Source: Hysterium pulicare CBS 123377
Taxonomy: Eukaryota > Ascomycota > Dothideomycetes > Hysteriales > Hysteriaceae
DNA length: 64,000 bases
Reading direction: 5' to 3'
NCBI GenBank assembly: GCA_000467715.1
Contig: AJFK01000318.1
Span: 62,001 to 126,000, forward strand
The stretch's first letter is position 1; each line of letters starts with the position of its first letter. The position numbers were made by a program, and so were the translations under genes. Below are positions 1 to 11,600 of this stretch, piece by piece. The notes under the pieces were generated by a model, which worked only from the letters and a program-made list of their open reading frames with translations, was not told the origin of the DNA and made no database searches.

Positions 1-47
1 TCGTCCCCGGAAACTGCTAGACCTCTAAATGCTGACTATTGTTGAAG

Positions 48-1887
48 ACTTATGGAAGACTACGATCTGCGATCGTGCTTTCTCCCGGATCTATCAGGAT
101 TACATCTCCGCATATATCAATTCCAACGACTACTAAAACAACACATGCCCGAGTTGGCAGCCCATCTCGAATCGCTCCAAGTGGAGTCAGCATATTTATC
201 GCAATGGTTTCTATCTTTTTTCGCTGTCACATGTCCGCTACCGATGTTGTTCCGTATATACGACGTTATTTTTGCCGAAGGCGCCTCCGAGACGATCATG
301 CGGGTTGCCCTTGCTACCATGAAGAGAAACGAGCAAAAGATTCTCGGGTTCCAAGAGTTTGAGGACGTGATGCAACTATTGCTATCACGAGCATTGTGGG
401 ATCCCTACGGTCGAAACGCCAAGTCGGCAGACGAGCTCGTGAGTGACCTTGTCGGCTTCACCAACGGCGTGACGCGGGAAAGCCTCCAAAATCTAGAGGC
501 TGGCTTCAAGGAAGCACAGAAAACCGACGGAGCAAGCAAGAACGGGCAGTTCCCCGAGGTTCAAAAGTCTGCATCATCTTTCTTGGGCCGGTTGTGGGGT
601 CCTTCGAACTCTTCCACGAAATCGGTCTCGTTAAGCCCCAATCTGTCGGCACCCTCGAGGCCCGTGAGCTTCCTCCGGCGAACGCCATCAAAGCAAAGCT
701 TGGCGTCGACGCTAAACTCTATTGAAGGGGGTTCAGACAGCTCCTCCGGCACCGCCAGCACCGCCCTCACCGAAGCAACGAGCATTTCACGAGGCTCCTC
801 CGGCGACGCGCTCTCTCTCAAGTCAAACACCGAGTCCGTGGCTCTCTCGTTCAAGATGCCTGTCTCCTCTAAGGACCGCGATCTCCACTACCAGATCGAA
901 GAGCTGCTGACGTCCGTCAGTCAGCTACAACGCCAGAACAGCGAGCTTGAGGCCGTCTTGCAGAAGCAGCGTGAGGAACGCCGTGAAGATCACCGCATCA
1001 TCCGTACGGTAGTCGACAACATCCGATCTTCCCATCCTGCACACGCTTCAACCCGTGAGGCTCGTCGCCGTACTACGATCACCTCTTCAAGCACAGCTGC
1101 AGCTCTTGACGCGGCTCCCACCTCCCTTCCTTCAGACGATCTCTCAGAGATTGCAGACACGCTTGACGCCCGCTTCCCCGAGCACGAACTTCGTCATCGC
1201 CCATCGTCCATCTTTGAAACCAAAGAATCTCTCCGCGAGTCCCTCTCCCGCACCAAAGACCAGCTCTCCTCCGAGACTCTCCGCGCCAAGTCCCTCTCTC
1301 GCGAGCTCTCAGAACGTGAGACAGATCTAGCCTCGGCCCGCGAAGCCCTCCGCGAGACACGCCACCGCCTGCAGGAATCCTATAACCAGAATCAGAAGCA
1401 CGAGAAAACAATTCACGATCTGCGTGCCAATGCTCGGAAACCCTCCTTGCCCTGGTCACCCGAGTCCGCACCTGAGACCCCTCCAAATCTCTCCCGCTCT
1501 AACACTGCAGACAGCGTCGTATCTGCTTCATCCGGCCTCCGCGAGCTCAGATTAGGTCGGTCCGGCAGTGTAAAGAACTCCACGCCCCAATTCGCAAAGC
1601 GCGGGTCTTCCCTGGCGACACAGTCCGTTCTGGCCACCGATAACCATGCACCAGCAGACAACGAGGCATTGTTGCTAGAACTAGTCAACTCGAAGACGGG
1701 AGAGGCCCTGGCGAAGCAAGAGCTGGAGGAGCTCAAAAACAAGTACGAGTCGTTGAAGAGGAGCATGGGGGTGCAAACGCCCTCTCCCGCTACCACTCCA
1801 GTGCCCACACCCTCATCTGGGGGTGGTGGGTTCTGGAGTGGATGGAAGAGGAGCGTAAGCACGAGTGCGGCGGCCGTACCGCAATAG
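48..1887 (+). CDS. TBC-domain Rab GTPase-activating protein (Gyp5/EVI5-like), 5' part missing
   Basis: The window opens inside an intron: the acceptor AG is at 46-47 with a branch-like GCTGAC at 31-36, and the exon continues in frame as L-MEDYDLR. The first ~120 residues are the C-terminal half of a TBC domain (LPDLSGLHLRIYQFQRLL, then PLPMLFRIYDVIFAEG). This is the family that stimulates GTP hydrolysis by Rab proteins in vesicle traffic. The catalytic Arg and Gln fingers would lie upstream of the window, so activity cannot be judged. After the domain come a Ser-rich low-complexity stretch (about residues 165-265), two coiled-coil segments (about 279-325 and 385-460) and a Gly-rich tail ending at the stop. 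The architecture fits the fungal Gyp5-like group. The family call is firm; the exact paralogue is inferred. Confidence 0.9.
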
Positions 1888-2858
1888 GATGGGGAGACGG
1901 AGGGGAACTGGCTTTTGGGAGTGGAGCGAAGCTCGTTTGGGGTAGGGAGCACGAGGCTCCAGACATATTGTAAATGATGAGGACGGTGGAGATTCTGTTT
2001 GGGAGGAACTGGTACACACTCGGCTTGGATTAGCCTTTTCTTGCTCCCTAGATACCCTGGATTGGTTTTGGGAGCTTTTTATTATAATTACGATTCTTGA
2101 GATGAAATCCTATTAGTTCAGACTTTCTTATTACTGGTCTCTGTGTCCGTAGCTCTTCGCCGTATCGTGATTGATGATGAAAGGCCTGTTATCTAATGGA
2201 AAGAGCGTTGACTATGCTTCTGCTCTCTAGGGCTATAGTATTCTCTTTAGTTTATCCTGAATCAGGATATATTAGAGGTCTTAAGACTGTCACGTGCTGG
2301 TCCCAGGCGGGGAAATGGTAGTACAATCGTCACTTGATAAGGAACCGCACGCCTATCCGGCAACACTTACCTCTCCAGCGATCCTCCTCATAAAGACAAC
2401 CCCATGTACGAAAGCCTGTAAACCCATATTTCCGTGACGTGAACACGCGTACTATTGCTTTATAGGTAACTATATACTATTCCTTTCACGACTTATTCTT
2501 AAAATCTCTTGTATCAGATTAGAAGGATATTAGTTAATATTTCCCACTTTCTTATCTCTCCTTGTTCAAGCTCTCAACGAGTCAAGGCCATATTTTTACT
2601 CTCTCCACTTCTCTCCACCTTAATTCCAGCTTTAGTCAGTGCCCTAGCTCCTCTCTTCCTAAAGTTTACCCTCTTCCTTTATCCCATCATTCCTTGATTG
2701 AACTTCCAGAAATATTTCTACCCTCATCCATCATCCAGCGCTCAAATCCATATCTCTTCCTCTCCTCATTCAGAACTTCCTCAATTCCCGCTCTGACTCT
2801 CCCGCAGCAGCTCCTAAAGATCTTATCCAACTCCCCATACCATCACCCATATCCCAAC
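1888..2858. other. Intergenic region
   Basis: 3' flank of the TBC gene and 5' leader of the next gene, both on the plus strand. A CACGTG E-box lies at 2291-2296. The 300 bases before the hydrolase start are rich in C and T, as usual for fungal leaders. I see no RNA gene or repeat. Confidence 0.5.
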
Positions 2859-3716
2859 ATGAGCAGCACCTTCACCCTCGAAACGCCCCACGGCAAAATC
2901 TCCATCACAGACACCAACCTCCAAACCACCCTACCAATCGTCCTCCTCATCCACGGCAACAGCTCCAACTCCAAAATCTTCCACTCCATAACCTCAAACC
3001 CGACCTTCAACACCAAATACCGCATCCTAACCTTCGACCTCCCCGGCCACGGCGCCTCAAGCAATGCTCCAGACCCCGAGGCCAGCTACAGCATGCCGGG
3101 CTACGCGACCCTCGCAGTAGAAATCCTAACCCGGCTGAAGATCGAGAAAGTGGTTGTATTGGGGTGGTCACTAGGCGGGCACATCGGTATAGAAATGATG
3201 CCCCTCCTCTCTTCTCCCTCTTCCACGACAAAGTTTGTAGGCCTCATGATCGTAGGCACGCCGCCCGCGCTGGGGAAAGAGCAAGTGGGGAAGGGCTTCA
3301 AAGCACAAGATGCGCATATGGGTCTCGCGGCCCAAGAACATCTTTCTGAAGACGAGGTGTATAGTTTCTCTCATGAGACTGCGGGGGCGCCTTATGAGGA
3401 GTGGATGCAAGAGACTGTTACGCGGACCGATGGACGGGCGCGGAAATTGATGTTTGGGAAGTTTGCTGGGGGCGTGGGGGTTGATCAGGTGAAGGTGGTG
3501 GAGGAGAACGGGAAGGATGGGGTGCTTTTGGCTGTGGTTAATGGAGCGGAGGAACCGTTTGTGGAGTTGGATTACTTGGATGGGCTGAAGTGGGGGCGGC
3601 TATGGAAGGGGGAGTGTGTTCGCTTGGCAGGGTTGGGACATGCGCCGTTTTGGGATGGGCCGGAGGCTTTTAATCCTGTTTTTGAGGCCTTCTTGAAGGA
3701 TTGTGACGAGTTGTGA
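2859..3716 (+). CDS. Alpha/beta hydrolase, 285 aa
   Basis: Single-exon alpha/beta hydrolase-fold enzyme, probably cytosolic because no signal peptide is visible. The oxyanion-hole segment LLIHGNSSNS, the DLPGHGAS loop, the nucleophile elbow GWSLGG and the C-terminal histidine in GLGHAPFW occur in the usual order. The acid position after strand beta-7 (VNGAEEPF) reads Glu where most relatives have Asp. The open frame runs upstream to 2562, but that extension is Ser/Pro/Leu-rich leader sequence. I chose the ATG at 2859 because its context (CAACATGAG) and the following residues start directly at the conserved fold. Substrate unknown. Closest groups are small-molecule esterases, epoxide-hydrolase-like and lactonase-like hydrolases. 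Confidence 0.85.
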   Translation: MSSTFTLETPHGKISITDTNLQTTLPIVLLIHGNSSNSKIFHSITSNPTFNTKYRILTFDLPGHGASSNAPDPEASYSMPGYATLAVEILTRLKIEKVVVLGWSLGGHIGIEMMPLLSSPSSTTKFVGLMIVGTPPALGKEQVGKGFKAQDAHMGLAAQEHLSEDEVYSFSHETAGAPYEEWMQETVTRTDGRARKLMFGKFAGGVGVDQVKVVEENGKDGVLLAVVNGAEEPFVELDYLDGLKWGRLWKGECVRLAGLGHAPFWDGPEAFNPVFEAFLKDCDEL

Positions 3717-4201
3717 GGTTTGTGTGGCCTAACTGCGCTTGCGAATTATGGGCTCAGAGACACCGTTGTATTCCGTATCGAAACCGTGGATCAGTAGTCT
3801 CAAGGACATGCCATTTTCGGAGTTTGTCCTGGATATCAGTAGTGACATGAAGCAGCAATTGATATGATATCGAAGTCAGCCATCAAGCCCATTCTCGTGG
3901 AAGGAAGTCTGTGCTGAAAATTTCGTTGCCTTACAACTTCTAAGTATAACCTTCATCCGTACTCACCTTCCCACTCCTCGCCTTCGTAAGAACGCAAACC
4001 GCATTCCCGCAAGCCAATCAAATATGGAAAGCCTGCGCCTTTCGTCATAAGTTATATGTCCTTCACCTACATAGTCAGAGTAAGGGAAATGGCGCCGAGG
4101 AACGAAAAGTCCCGATGCTGGAAAGAGCTTCGCAAATCCCTATTTAGGGCACTATTATGGGAAGTGGAAGGCGTAGAAAGTGTTTCGATGGGCGTGCGCT
4201 G
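3717..4201. other. Intergenic, no gene seen
   Basis: 3' flank of the hydrolase gene. Only short unconvincing frames. No repeat or RNA gene recognised. Confidence 0.4.
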
Positions 4202-4510
4202 TTAAGCGGTGAGGGATATGGTTTCACCAAGGTAACGGCTTTCATTTTGGAGGCTGTAGCGCCGTTTGAATGTTGCGTTCGTAAGTAGAACAGGAGAACA
4301 TTTGAATCGCCCTGGAATTTGATTTGACAGACAAAAGATGATGGATCGTGTGGAAGGAATGGTGGTTGGATAGATATCAGAGCGGAGAAACGAAGCGACC
4401 GAAGCCCGTCCCACGTAAGCCTTCATTTCAACTACACATGAGGTTTTGAAATACATTTTACGGAGCAGTTGCTTATTGCGGGAATTTCGAAGCCTAATAC
4501 CGTTGGCCAT
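4202..4510 (-). CDS. Small hypothetical ORF, 102 aa, doubtful
   Basis: An ATG-initiated frame with a basic N-terminus (about a dozen Lys/Arg in the first 50 residues) that could resemble a small mitochondrial protein, but I recognise no family. A CACGTG E-box sits at 4537-4542, 27 bases upstream of the ATG. It lies alone in the gap between the hydrolase and USO1. A short ORF of this size can arise by chance, and no splice signals help decide. Confidence 0.25.
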   Translation of the reverse strand: MANGIRLRNSRNKQLLRKMYFKTSCVVEMKAYVGRASVASFLRSDIYPTTIPSTRSIIFCLSNQIPGRFKCSPVLLTNATFKRRYSLQNESRYLGETISLTA

Positions 4511-4804
4511 TTTGCTTATAGCACAACTAAGCTAGTCACGTGCTAAATCGGAAGCGGAGAGAAGAGTCCACATCCACTACCGAACCCGGCACATCGAAAG
4601 AGGCAATTTGAAACCATCCGAAACCACGTTGAGGCTTATGTATTCGTCGAAGTAGAATTAGTAAGTATCTACAGAGAAATGATGATTAGCTGCGTCACAT
4701 GACAGTACATATAATCGCTTAATCAGACAATCATGACAATGCATAAGTCCTGGCGGCAAACCGAGATATCTAGAAGAAAGAGGTCGAAAGATGATACCAA
4801 ACAT

Positions 4805-7800
4805 CTATTCCTCTTCCTTAGCTTCATCATCATCTGCATCTTCATCTTGTTCAACACCTTCCTCGTCGTCATCATCCTCACCGTCCGAAACATCTTCTCC
4901 AAGTTCCTTGAGACGTTTCTGTATTGTATTAGCACTCAATCCCAAGCAAGACGATTGTAGAAGCCCGGAAACTCACCTTATCCCTAGACCTTTTCTCCTC
5001 CAGATCACCCAACACGACGAATAAATCATCCAACTCTGTCTGAGCCGCACTCCTCGCCTCCTCCTTCTCCTTAACCGCCGTCTCCGCTTTTCTCAAATTC
5101 TCCTCCGCATCCTTGACCTTCCATGTCTGGTCCTGGATCTCTGTCCTCAGTTGTCTATTCTCCGCCTTCAACTTCTCAGTTTCCGCCTTCTGTTTCTCTA
5201 CGCCGTCTTGCAAGTCTTTCTTCTCCTGCTTGAGTTGATTGATTTGCGTTTCGCCAGTTCGCAGCTCAACTTCAAGGTTACTGATAGTCTGGCGCACAGC
5301 CGCGATGTCTTCTTTCGTTTTGCGTTGGTTTTGTTCGAAGCCGCGGACTGTTTCGAGAGCTTCTTGGCGGGCTTCGTTTGCGGAGCTGAGGCGGCGTTCG
5401 ACTTCTGCGCGAGCCTTGTTGAGCTCGTGGATCTTCTCCTCATACTCTTGTTTGGTCCTCGAGACAGCTAGCGCGCTCTCTTTCTGGGATTGTTGCATCT
5501 TGTTGTTCAGGGAGGCAATCTGCAAATTATGTTTATTCTCGAGGTCCAGTGTCGCCTGTCGATGCTGGCGTTCTAGCTTATGGACATCAGCATCGTGATT
5601 TCTGTGTAGATCTTCATTGATCTTCTTGATGGTGTTGAGTTGACTGATAGATGATTCTTGGGTTTTCCGGTGATCGGCTTGCTCTTGATTGAGCTTTTGT
5701 TCTACTGAGAGAAGGTGACCTTGCATCTTTTCGATGGCCTGGATCTTCTCGTCCAGCTGGCCGCGAAGTGAGTCTACTAGATCTCGATCAATACCGTCAT
5801 GTGATTGGTGTATTTCCAGTCCCGGGTCACGATCGATGGCACGAGCTAGTCGACTAAAATTATCCTTCAGGAAATCGACAAAAGTCGCATCGAAGTATAC
5901 CTCCGGCAGGTTCCCGGCATGCGCTGAAGTACTGTCATGAGGAAGCACTTCGAAATCTCGCACGATGTGATGTTGCCGTAGTTTTGTAATAGCATCCAAA
6001 TACTTTTCACGGCCAAGTCGTGTGGTTAAAATCGGTTGAAGTTCTCGACGAGGGATTGGTGAATCTTTTGTCGAAAATTCGTACACGATTCCAAGTAGTA
6101 CGGCGCAGAGACCTTTGATAACGACTTGGTCATTTCCAGGTTTCGAAGCTGTTTGGACTAGGCTTTGGAGACTGCTGCCTTCACCAAGGAAATCGTTAAC
6201 AGCATTGGCATCCTCAAATAACCAACCAGATAGAAGCATGAGATATGCAATCGACACCCTCTCGTCATCACTGATCTGAAGGCCAGCTATCAAGTTTCCT
6301 GTCAGTGCTTGTATACATGTAACAACCTCTTCGCCATTTTCGGCATCACCTTCTGCGACTCGCATGAGCAAGCTCTTTCCTTCGTGGTCTTCAAAAATGA
6401 GATGAAATGCCAAGCAAGATGCGAACCAAATTCGATACGGGTCCACAGTATGTGCACCTTGCGTACCTGCAACAAGTGTTGTGAGCAGGTTGGCAGTCTC
6501 GTCCTCGCCAGAAAGATGACCATCAATCGCCCTTTTCAGAAAATGTAGTCTAATTTGTACGTGATTGTAAAGGTAGGCTTTGACACATTCGCTGGCAGCG
6601 AACCGAGCGTCGAACAGCTCGTTGGGTGCAGGGCTCAATGCTAGATCCAGTAGAGCGTCGATAACGTAGACCTTCGGCACACCGTTCGGGACAGCGGAAC
6701 CATTTATAACAGAAGGTTGCTCGGTGATAGGCGTAACTTGCAATTGCGCAAAACCTTCTTGGAGTCGCGCATTTCCCCTGATCATGTCGGCACAAGTGTT
6801 CAAAGCCTTCGTAATGTGTCAGCTCTAGCACAAGCAATGGAATTAGACCCGACTGACCTCGACTTTGATTGGAATTGTTGTCGACTTATCAAATGCCATG
6901 TTCAAAACTTGTTGTAAGAGTCCGTGCTTCTGAAAGGCATTTTGGTTCGGTAACGTGCTTGTACTTCCTTTTACCAGAAACATTCGGAGTATTGCGAGAA
7001 GTCCCCAAACATTCTTATCCCTTTGTGGACTGGTCCAATTATCTTCCTCCTGGATAGAAGCTTTCGACTTCTTGCTTCTTGGCGCTCCCGGAAGCAATGA
7101 AGCAAATTTGGCGACGCCTCCCGTTTCCCGAAATGTAGTCTGATTCGACGCATTGTACCGCACAAGATTTGCCAGCAATGTCAGGCAGTCTTGCACAACT
7201 ATCCCACCTTGTGTCAAAGCTCCATCAGATTCAATTAAGTTGAACACCCTCTCGAATGCGTTCTCGAAGACGAACAATTTTTGAAGCTCGGACGAGGACT
7301 GTGAGAGATCATTGAGGAGTATCAAGCCAGCTAGAAGGTAGCATTATTAGTCAAGCCACCTATAATTAGATTCTACATTCCACTTACCATTATGTACGGG
7401 ATCCCGAGGGTCTTCGAGCGTAGCGACTAATCGAGTCGTACCCAGCGGAGCTGTCAGAATACATTCCTGCGTCCTTTCCGGCCGTGCACTCGATATTGCT
7501 TGTATTAATTGTAGAGAATAGAGTCGGGGATAGAAATCGTGGGTTTCGAGGAGATCGAGAAGAATGGTAATATTATCTTGACGCTACCATAAGCTCAGTA
7601 CAGGCAACATGGCAAAGACAAGCGGACTGACCTGTGTAAACTCATCGGCGAGCCATAGGGCTATCTCGTCGGAGGCTTCTGGCTGTGCTACTGTCAGTGT
7701 CAAGATAGACTACAGCCTGTTTGGGTCGCACGTACGCTACGCTCGTTGGGGTTGAAGAGCATCAAAAGTGTCTCCAAAACTACTTTGATTGTATCGACAT

Positions 7801-8011
7801 CATCAGAGTCCTTTGTCAAACAACCTATAAGGTCGCGAAGTGATCCAGATGCGACAGATGCAGGGTACTCTTTTGCGAAACTGCGGAGACCTAGAATTGC
7901 GGCGCGACGGTCTTCCAGAAGGGTTGCACTGGCGAGGCGACTACTCAGGGTGCTGATAGTGTCTGTGGCAGTCTGTTTTGCTGGGGCTTGGGCTTCCAGC
8001 ATACGCAACAT
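4805..8011 (-). CDS. USO1: Uso1/p115 vesicle-tethering protein, 979 aa, 6 exons
   Basis: Golgi tether that captures ER-derived COPII vesicles for SNARE-dependent fusion; peripheral on Golgi membranes. Model: complement(join(4805..4918, 4977..6806, 6858..7330, 7388..7583, 7632..7682, 7736..8011)). All introns are 48-58 nt with GT..AG ends, and the frame closes. The first ~640 residues form the armadillo-type globular head, with characteristic stretches such as LLDLLETHDFYPRLYSLQLI and NALNTCADMIRGN-like sequence. A long coiled coil runs from about residue 666 to 935. The last 37 residues are the acidic tail typical of the family (KRLKELGEDVSDGEDDDDEE and on). The start at 8011 (MLRMLEAQAPAKQTA) matches fungal N-termini. 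The gene is head-to-head with RAT1. Very confident. Confidence 0.95.
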
Positions 8012-8658
8012 TTTGGTGGAGTGGGAGGAAGGCGATCACGAATTCATGGCGAAAAGGTGGAGGGAGAAGAAGATTTTGGGCAGTGATGTGGACAGATACA
8101 ACTAGGCTTCTTCAGGGACAGACAGTGCTTCATTGCATGAGGAATGTCATTGAAAAGCGAGTTGCTGGTGAATACAAAGATTGATTTAGCTATGCAGAGC
8201 CATCACACATGTTGAACATCTCCACGTACATTATTTTGGGGTCCCGGCTGAGTAAGGGGCTCTTGCCTCCCGAACAGCTGCCAACCAATACCCTTCGCGG
8301 AGCTGCACAGTCGGCCTCCGCACCTCGAGCACGCCGACGCTGCGCATAGAACTCTTGGCGTCTCGGTCAAAGACATCTAACGAGCTTCACTTCGATTTCT
8401 TTCTTCGAACCCTCCCCTCCCCTCCACCACACAACACCCCGTGGAAAGCTCGCCAGGCAGAGAGATTCGTCTGCGCCTCGGCTTTTTCTGTCAAGTTATT
8501 GTGTTGTCTTCCTTCTTTCGATTCTCCCTTTACCTCTCTCGTCTCGCTCTTGTCCTTGTAAGCTACTGGCTGCACAACTTCACTTCACGCTCAACACCTC
8601 ACTCGTTGACCACATCCTCCTACACAACACACCGACTCACTGAGTCTCGAACGCAGCC
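8012..8658. promoter_or_regulatory. Divergent promoter region between USO1 and RAT1
   Basis: 647 bases separate the two start codons. The RAT1-proximal half (about 8395-8655) is strongly pyrimidine-biased, with runs such as CCCTCCCCTCCCCTCC, as expected for a fungal housekeeping 5' leader. No TATA box was recognised. The assignment as a shared promoter rests on gene orientation. Confidence 0.6.
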
Positions 8659-11600
8659 ATGGGTGTTCCGGCGCTCTTCCGCTGGCTTTCCCGCAAATAC
8701 CCTAAGATTGTTTCCCCCGTCATCGAAGTGCAACCTGTTGAGGTAGATGGAGTGAAGATTCCTCCTGATACCAACGGTCCGAATCCGAATGGCGAAGAAT
8801 TCGATAATCTGTACCTCGATATGAATGGCATTGTTCATCCCTGTTCGCATCCTGAAGATAGGCCTGCGCCTGCAAACGAGCAGGAAATGATGTTGGCAGT
8901 GTTTGAGTACACAGACCGGGTCGTGAGGATGGTCCGGCCCCGCAAGATATTGTACATCGCAGTTGGTAAGTAGATAGTCGTGTAAACTCTCACGATGATA
9001 GCTGAATACTGATGGTCACAGATGGAGTTGCACCCCGAGCCAAAATGAACCAACAGCGATCGCGTCGCTTTCGATCAGCACGCGAGGCTAAAGAGAAGGA
9101 TGAAGAGAAAGCTGAATTTATGAAGCTTTTGAAGTCACAGGGCAAGGATATCTCCACAGCAGAGGAAGTTGTCAAGAAGACATGGGATAGTAACGCTATC
9201 ACCCCCGGCACGCCGTTTATGCATCTCCTTGGCCTCAGTCTGCGTTACTGGTGTGCTTACAAACTAAACACTGATCCTGCCTGGGAGCAACTAAAGATCA
9301 TCATTTCGGACGCTTCTGTTCCTGGAGAGGGCGAGCACAAAATGATGAACTTTATCCGATCGCAACGTCGCGATCCGAACCACAATCCCAATACTCGCCA
9401 TGTCATATACGGCTTAGATGCCGACTTAATCATGCTGGGATTGGCTACGCATGAGCCGCACTTTCGCGTCCTCCGCGAAGATGTGTTTACTCAAGGAGCC
9501 AAAAGCAGACTGTGCAAGATCTGCAAGCAAGCCGGCCACTTTGCTGCCGAGTGCACCGGCAAAGCTAAGAAAAAGCAAGGCGAGTTTGACGAGAAAAAGA
9601 ACGAACCTGAGATCAAGCCGTTCATTTGGCTACATGTCTCCATTCTTCGCGAGTACCTGAAGCATGAAATGCACGTTGCGCGGCAAAGCTTCCCATATGA
9701 TCTCGAACGAGTCCTAGATGATTGGGTTTTCATGTGTTTCTTTGTCGGAAACGACTTCTTGCCCCACTTACCGAGTCTCGAGATCCGCGAGGAGGGAATC
9801 GATGCTCTCATTGGGATCTGGCGTGAATTGATTCCGCAGCTGGAAGGCTACATCACTAGGGATGGCGAGGTCGATTTGGGGCGCGCACAGAGAATCTTAG
9901 AAGGTCTTGCCAAACAGGAAGACTCAATCTTCAAGAAGCGCAAGGAAGCTGAAGACAAGCGGGCCGAAAAACAAGCCAAACGGGACGCTTGGGACGCCAA
10001 CAAGAGACCCAGAACTGACGGTGGCACGAACAACAACCCTGCGCCTTACAAGCGGGTGAAAGAAGACACAAGCACCTATGCAAATGTTCCCTTCTTTGAT
10101 CCAAAGCACGCCCAATCAAATGAGGTCAGGGAAATCAATCACAACGAGTTCATCAATCGAAAGGTGAACTTCCAGGCTGGTCAGGCTGATGCAAACAAGA
10201 GCGCAGCTGCCGTTCTCAAGGCCAAATTGCAGGCCGATCGAAAATCGTCGACTGGCTCCGACACTGTTATGGCTGAAAATGCTAATAACGAGAACTCCGG
10301 TACGAACAAAGACGATTCCGCAGCTGCTACTGAGGTTGGCAATGGTACTACTATCTCTCCTACCACGTTAGGGAAGCGTAAGGCCGATGCCATTGAAGAT
10401 TCTGATAATGGAACTCCCGGGCGCAGCACGCCGTTGACTACGACAGAACCACCTAAACCAAACAAGGATGGGCCTGTAGACACCGTGAAACTCTGGGAGC
10501 CAGGATATCGCGACAGATATTACGAGCAAAAATTCAAGGCTGACCCCAAGGATCATGCGTTCCGTTCGAAGGTTGCTAGAGCCTACACCGAAGGCCTCTG
10601 CTGGGTTCTGAAATATTACATGCAAGGATGCCCATCCTGGACTTGGTTCTACCCATATCACTATGCTCCCTTTGCCGCCGACTTCGACGATATTCGCAAC
10701 ATGATGATTCATTTCGACGGAGGCGGCCCTATCAAACCCTATGAGCAGCTGATGAGTGTGCTCCCAGCAGCGTCTAACCATACAATCCCCGAAGTCTTCC
10801 GGCCATTGATGACAGATAAGAATAGTAACATCCGCGATTTCTATCCGGAGGATTTCGAGATCGATCTTAATGGAAAGAAGTTCGCTTGGCAAGGCGTTGC
10901 GATTCTCCCCTTCATTGACCAGCAACGATTACTGGAGGCAATGAAGACGAAGTACCCCCTCCTCACATCACAGGAAGTGAGGCGCAACGAGACGGGTGAA
11001 GAGGTTCTTATGTTCTCGTCAAAGCATCCTCTCTACGATGATGTCACAGCACGCTTTTACGGCAAGAAAGCCGTTGCCTCGTATTACCTTGATGCCGCAA
11101 TCAGCAATGGCCTCACTGGAAAGGTATTACGCAATGACGAGTATATTCCTGGCAGTGTGCTGTCTTTGCCATTCGACATCGAAAACATGCCAGACGTCAA
11201 GCTGTCAGACATTGAGGATGACCAGTCCATTGGTGTCTTCTACAAGATGGCCGTATCTAACTATCCGCATAAGTCGATGCTACTTCCCCGCACAAAGCTT
11301 CCTAAACCAGTACTCAGTGGGTCAGAGGTCCACAGAATTCATAACCATCGCAATGGCGGGAATGATAGGAACAGCAACGACTATCAGCGTTCATCGGGGT
11401 CTTCCGGCCAGGGGTACAATCCCAACAATCGCAACGGTCAGCATCGTAACTCGGGTTCGTTCAACGACCCTCGTAACCAAGGCTACAACCAAGGCTATAA
11501 CCAAGGTTTTCCCAATCAACCTTACAATCAGCCCAGCAACCCACCAGCTGTGGGGCCGTTGTGGGTAGGCGACAGGCTGAATGTCAACAACGCTGGGGTT

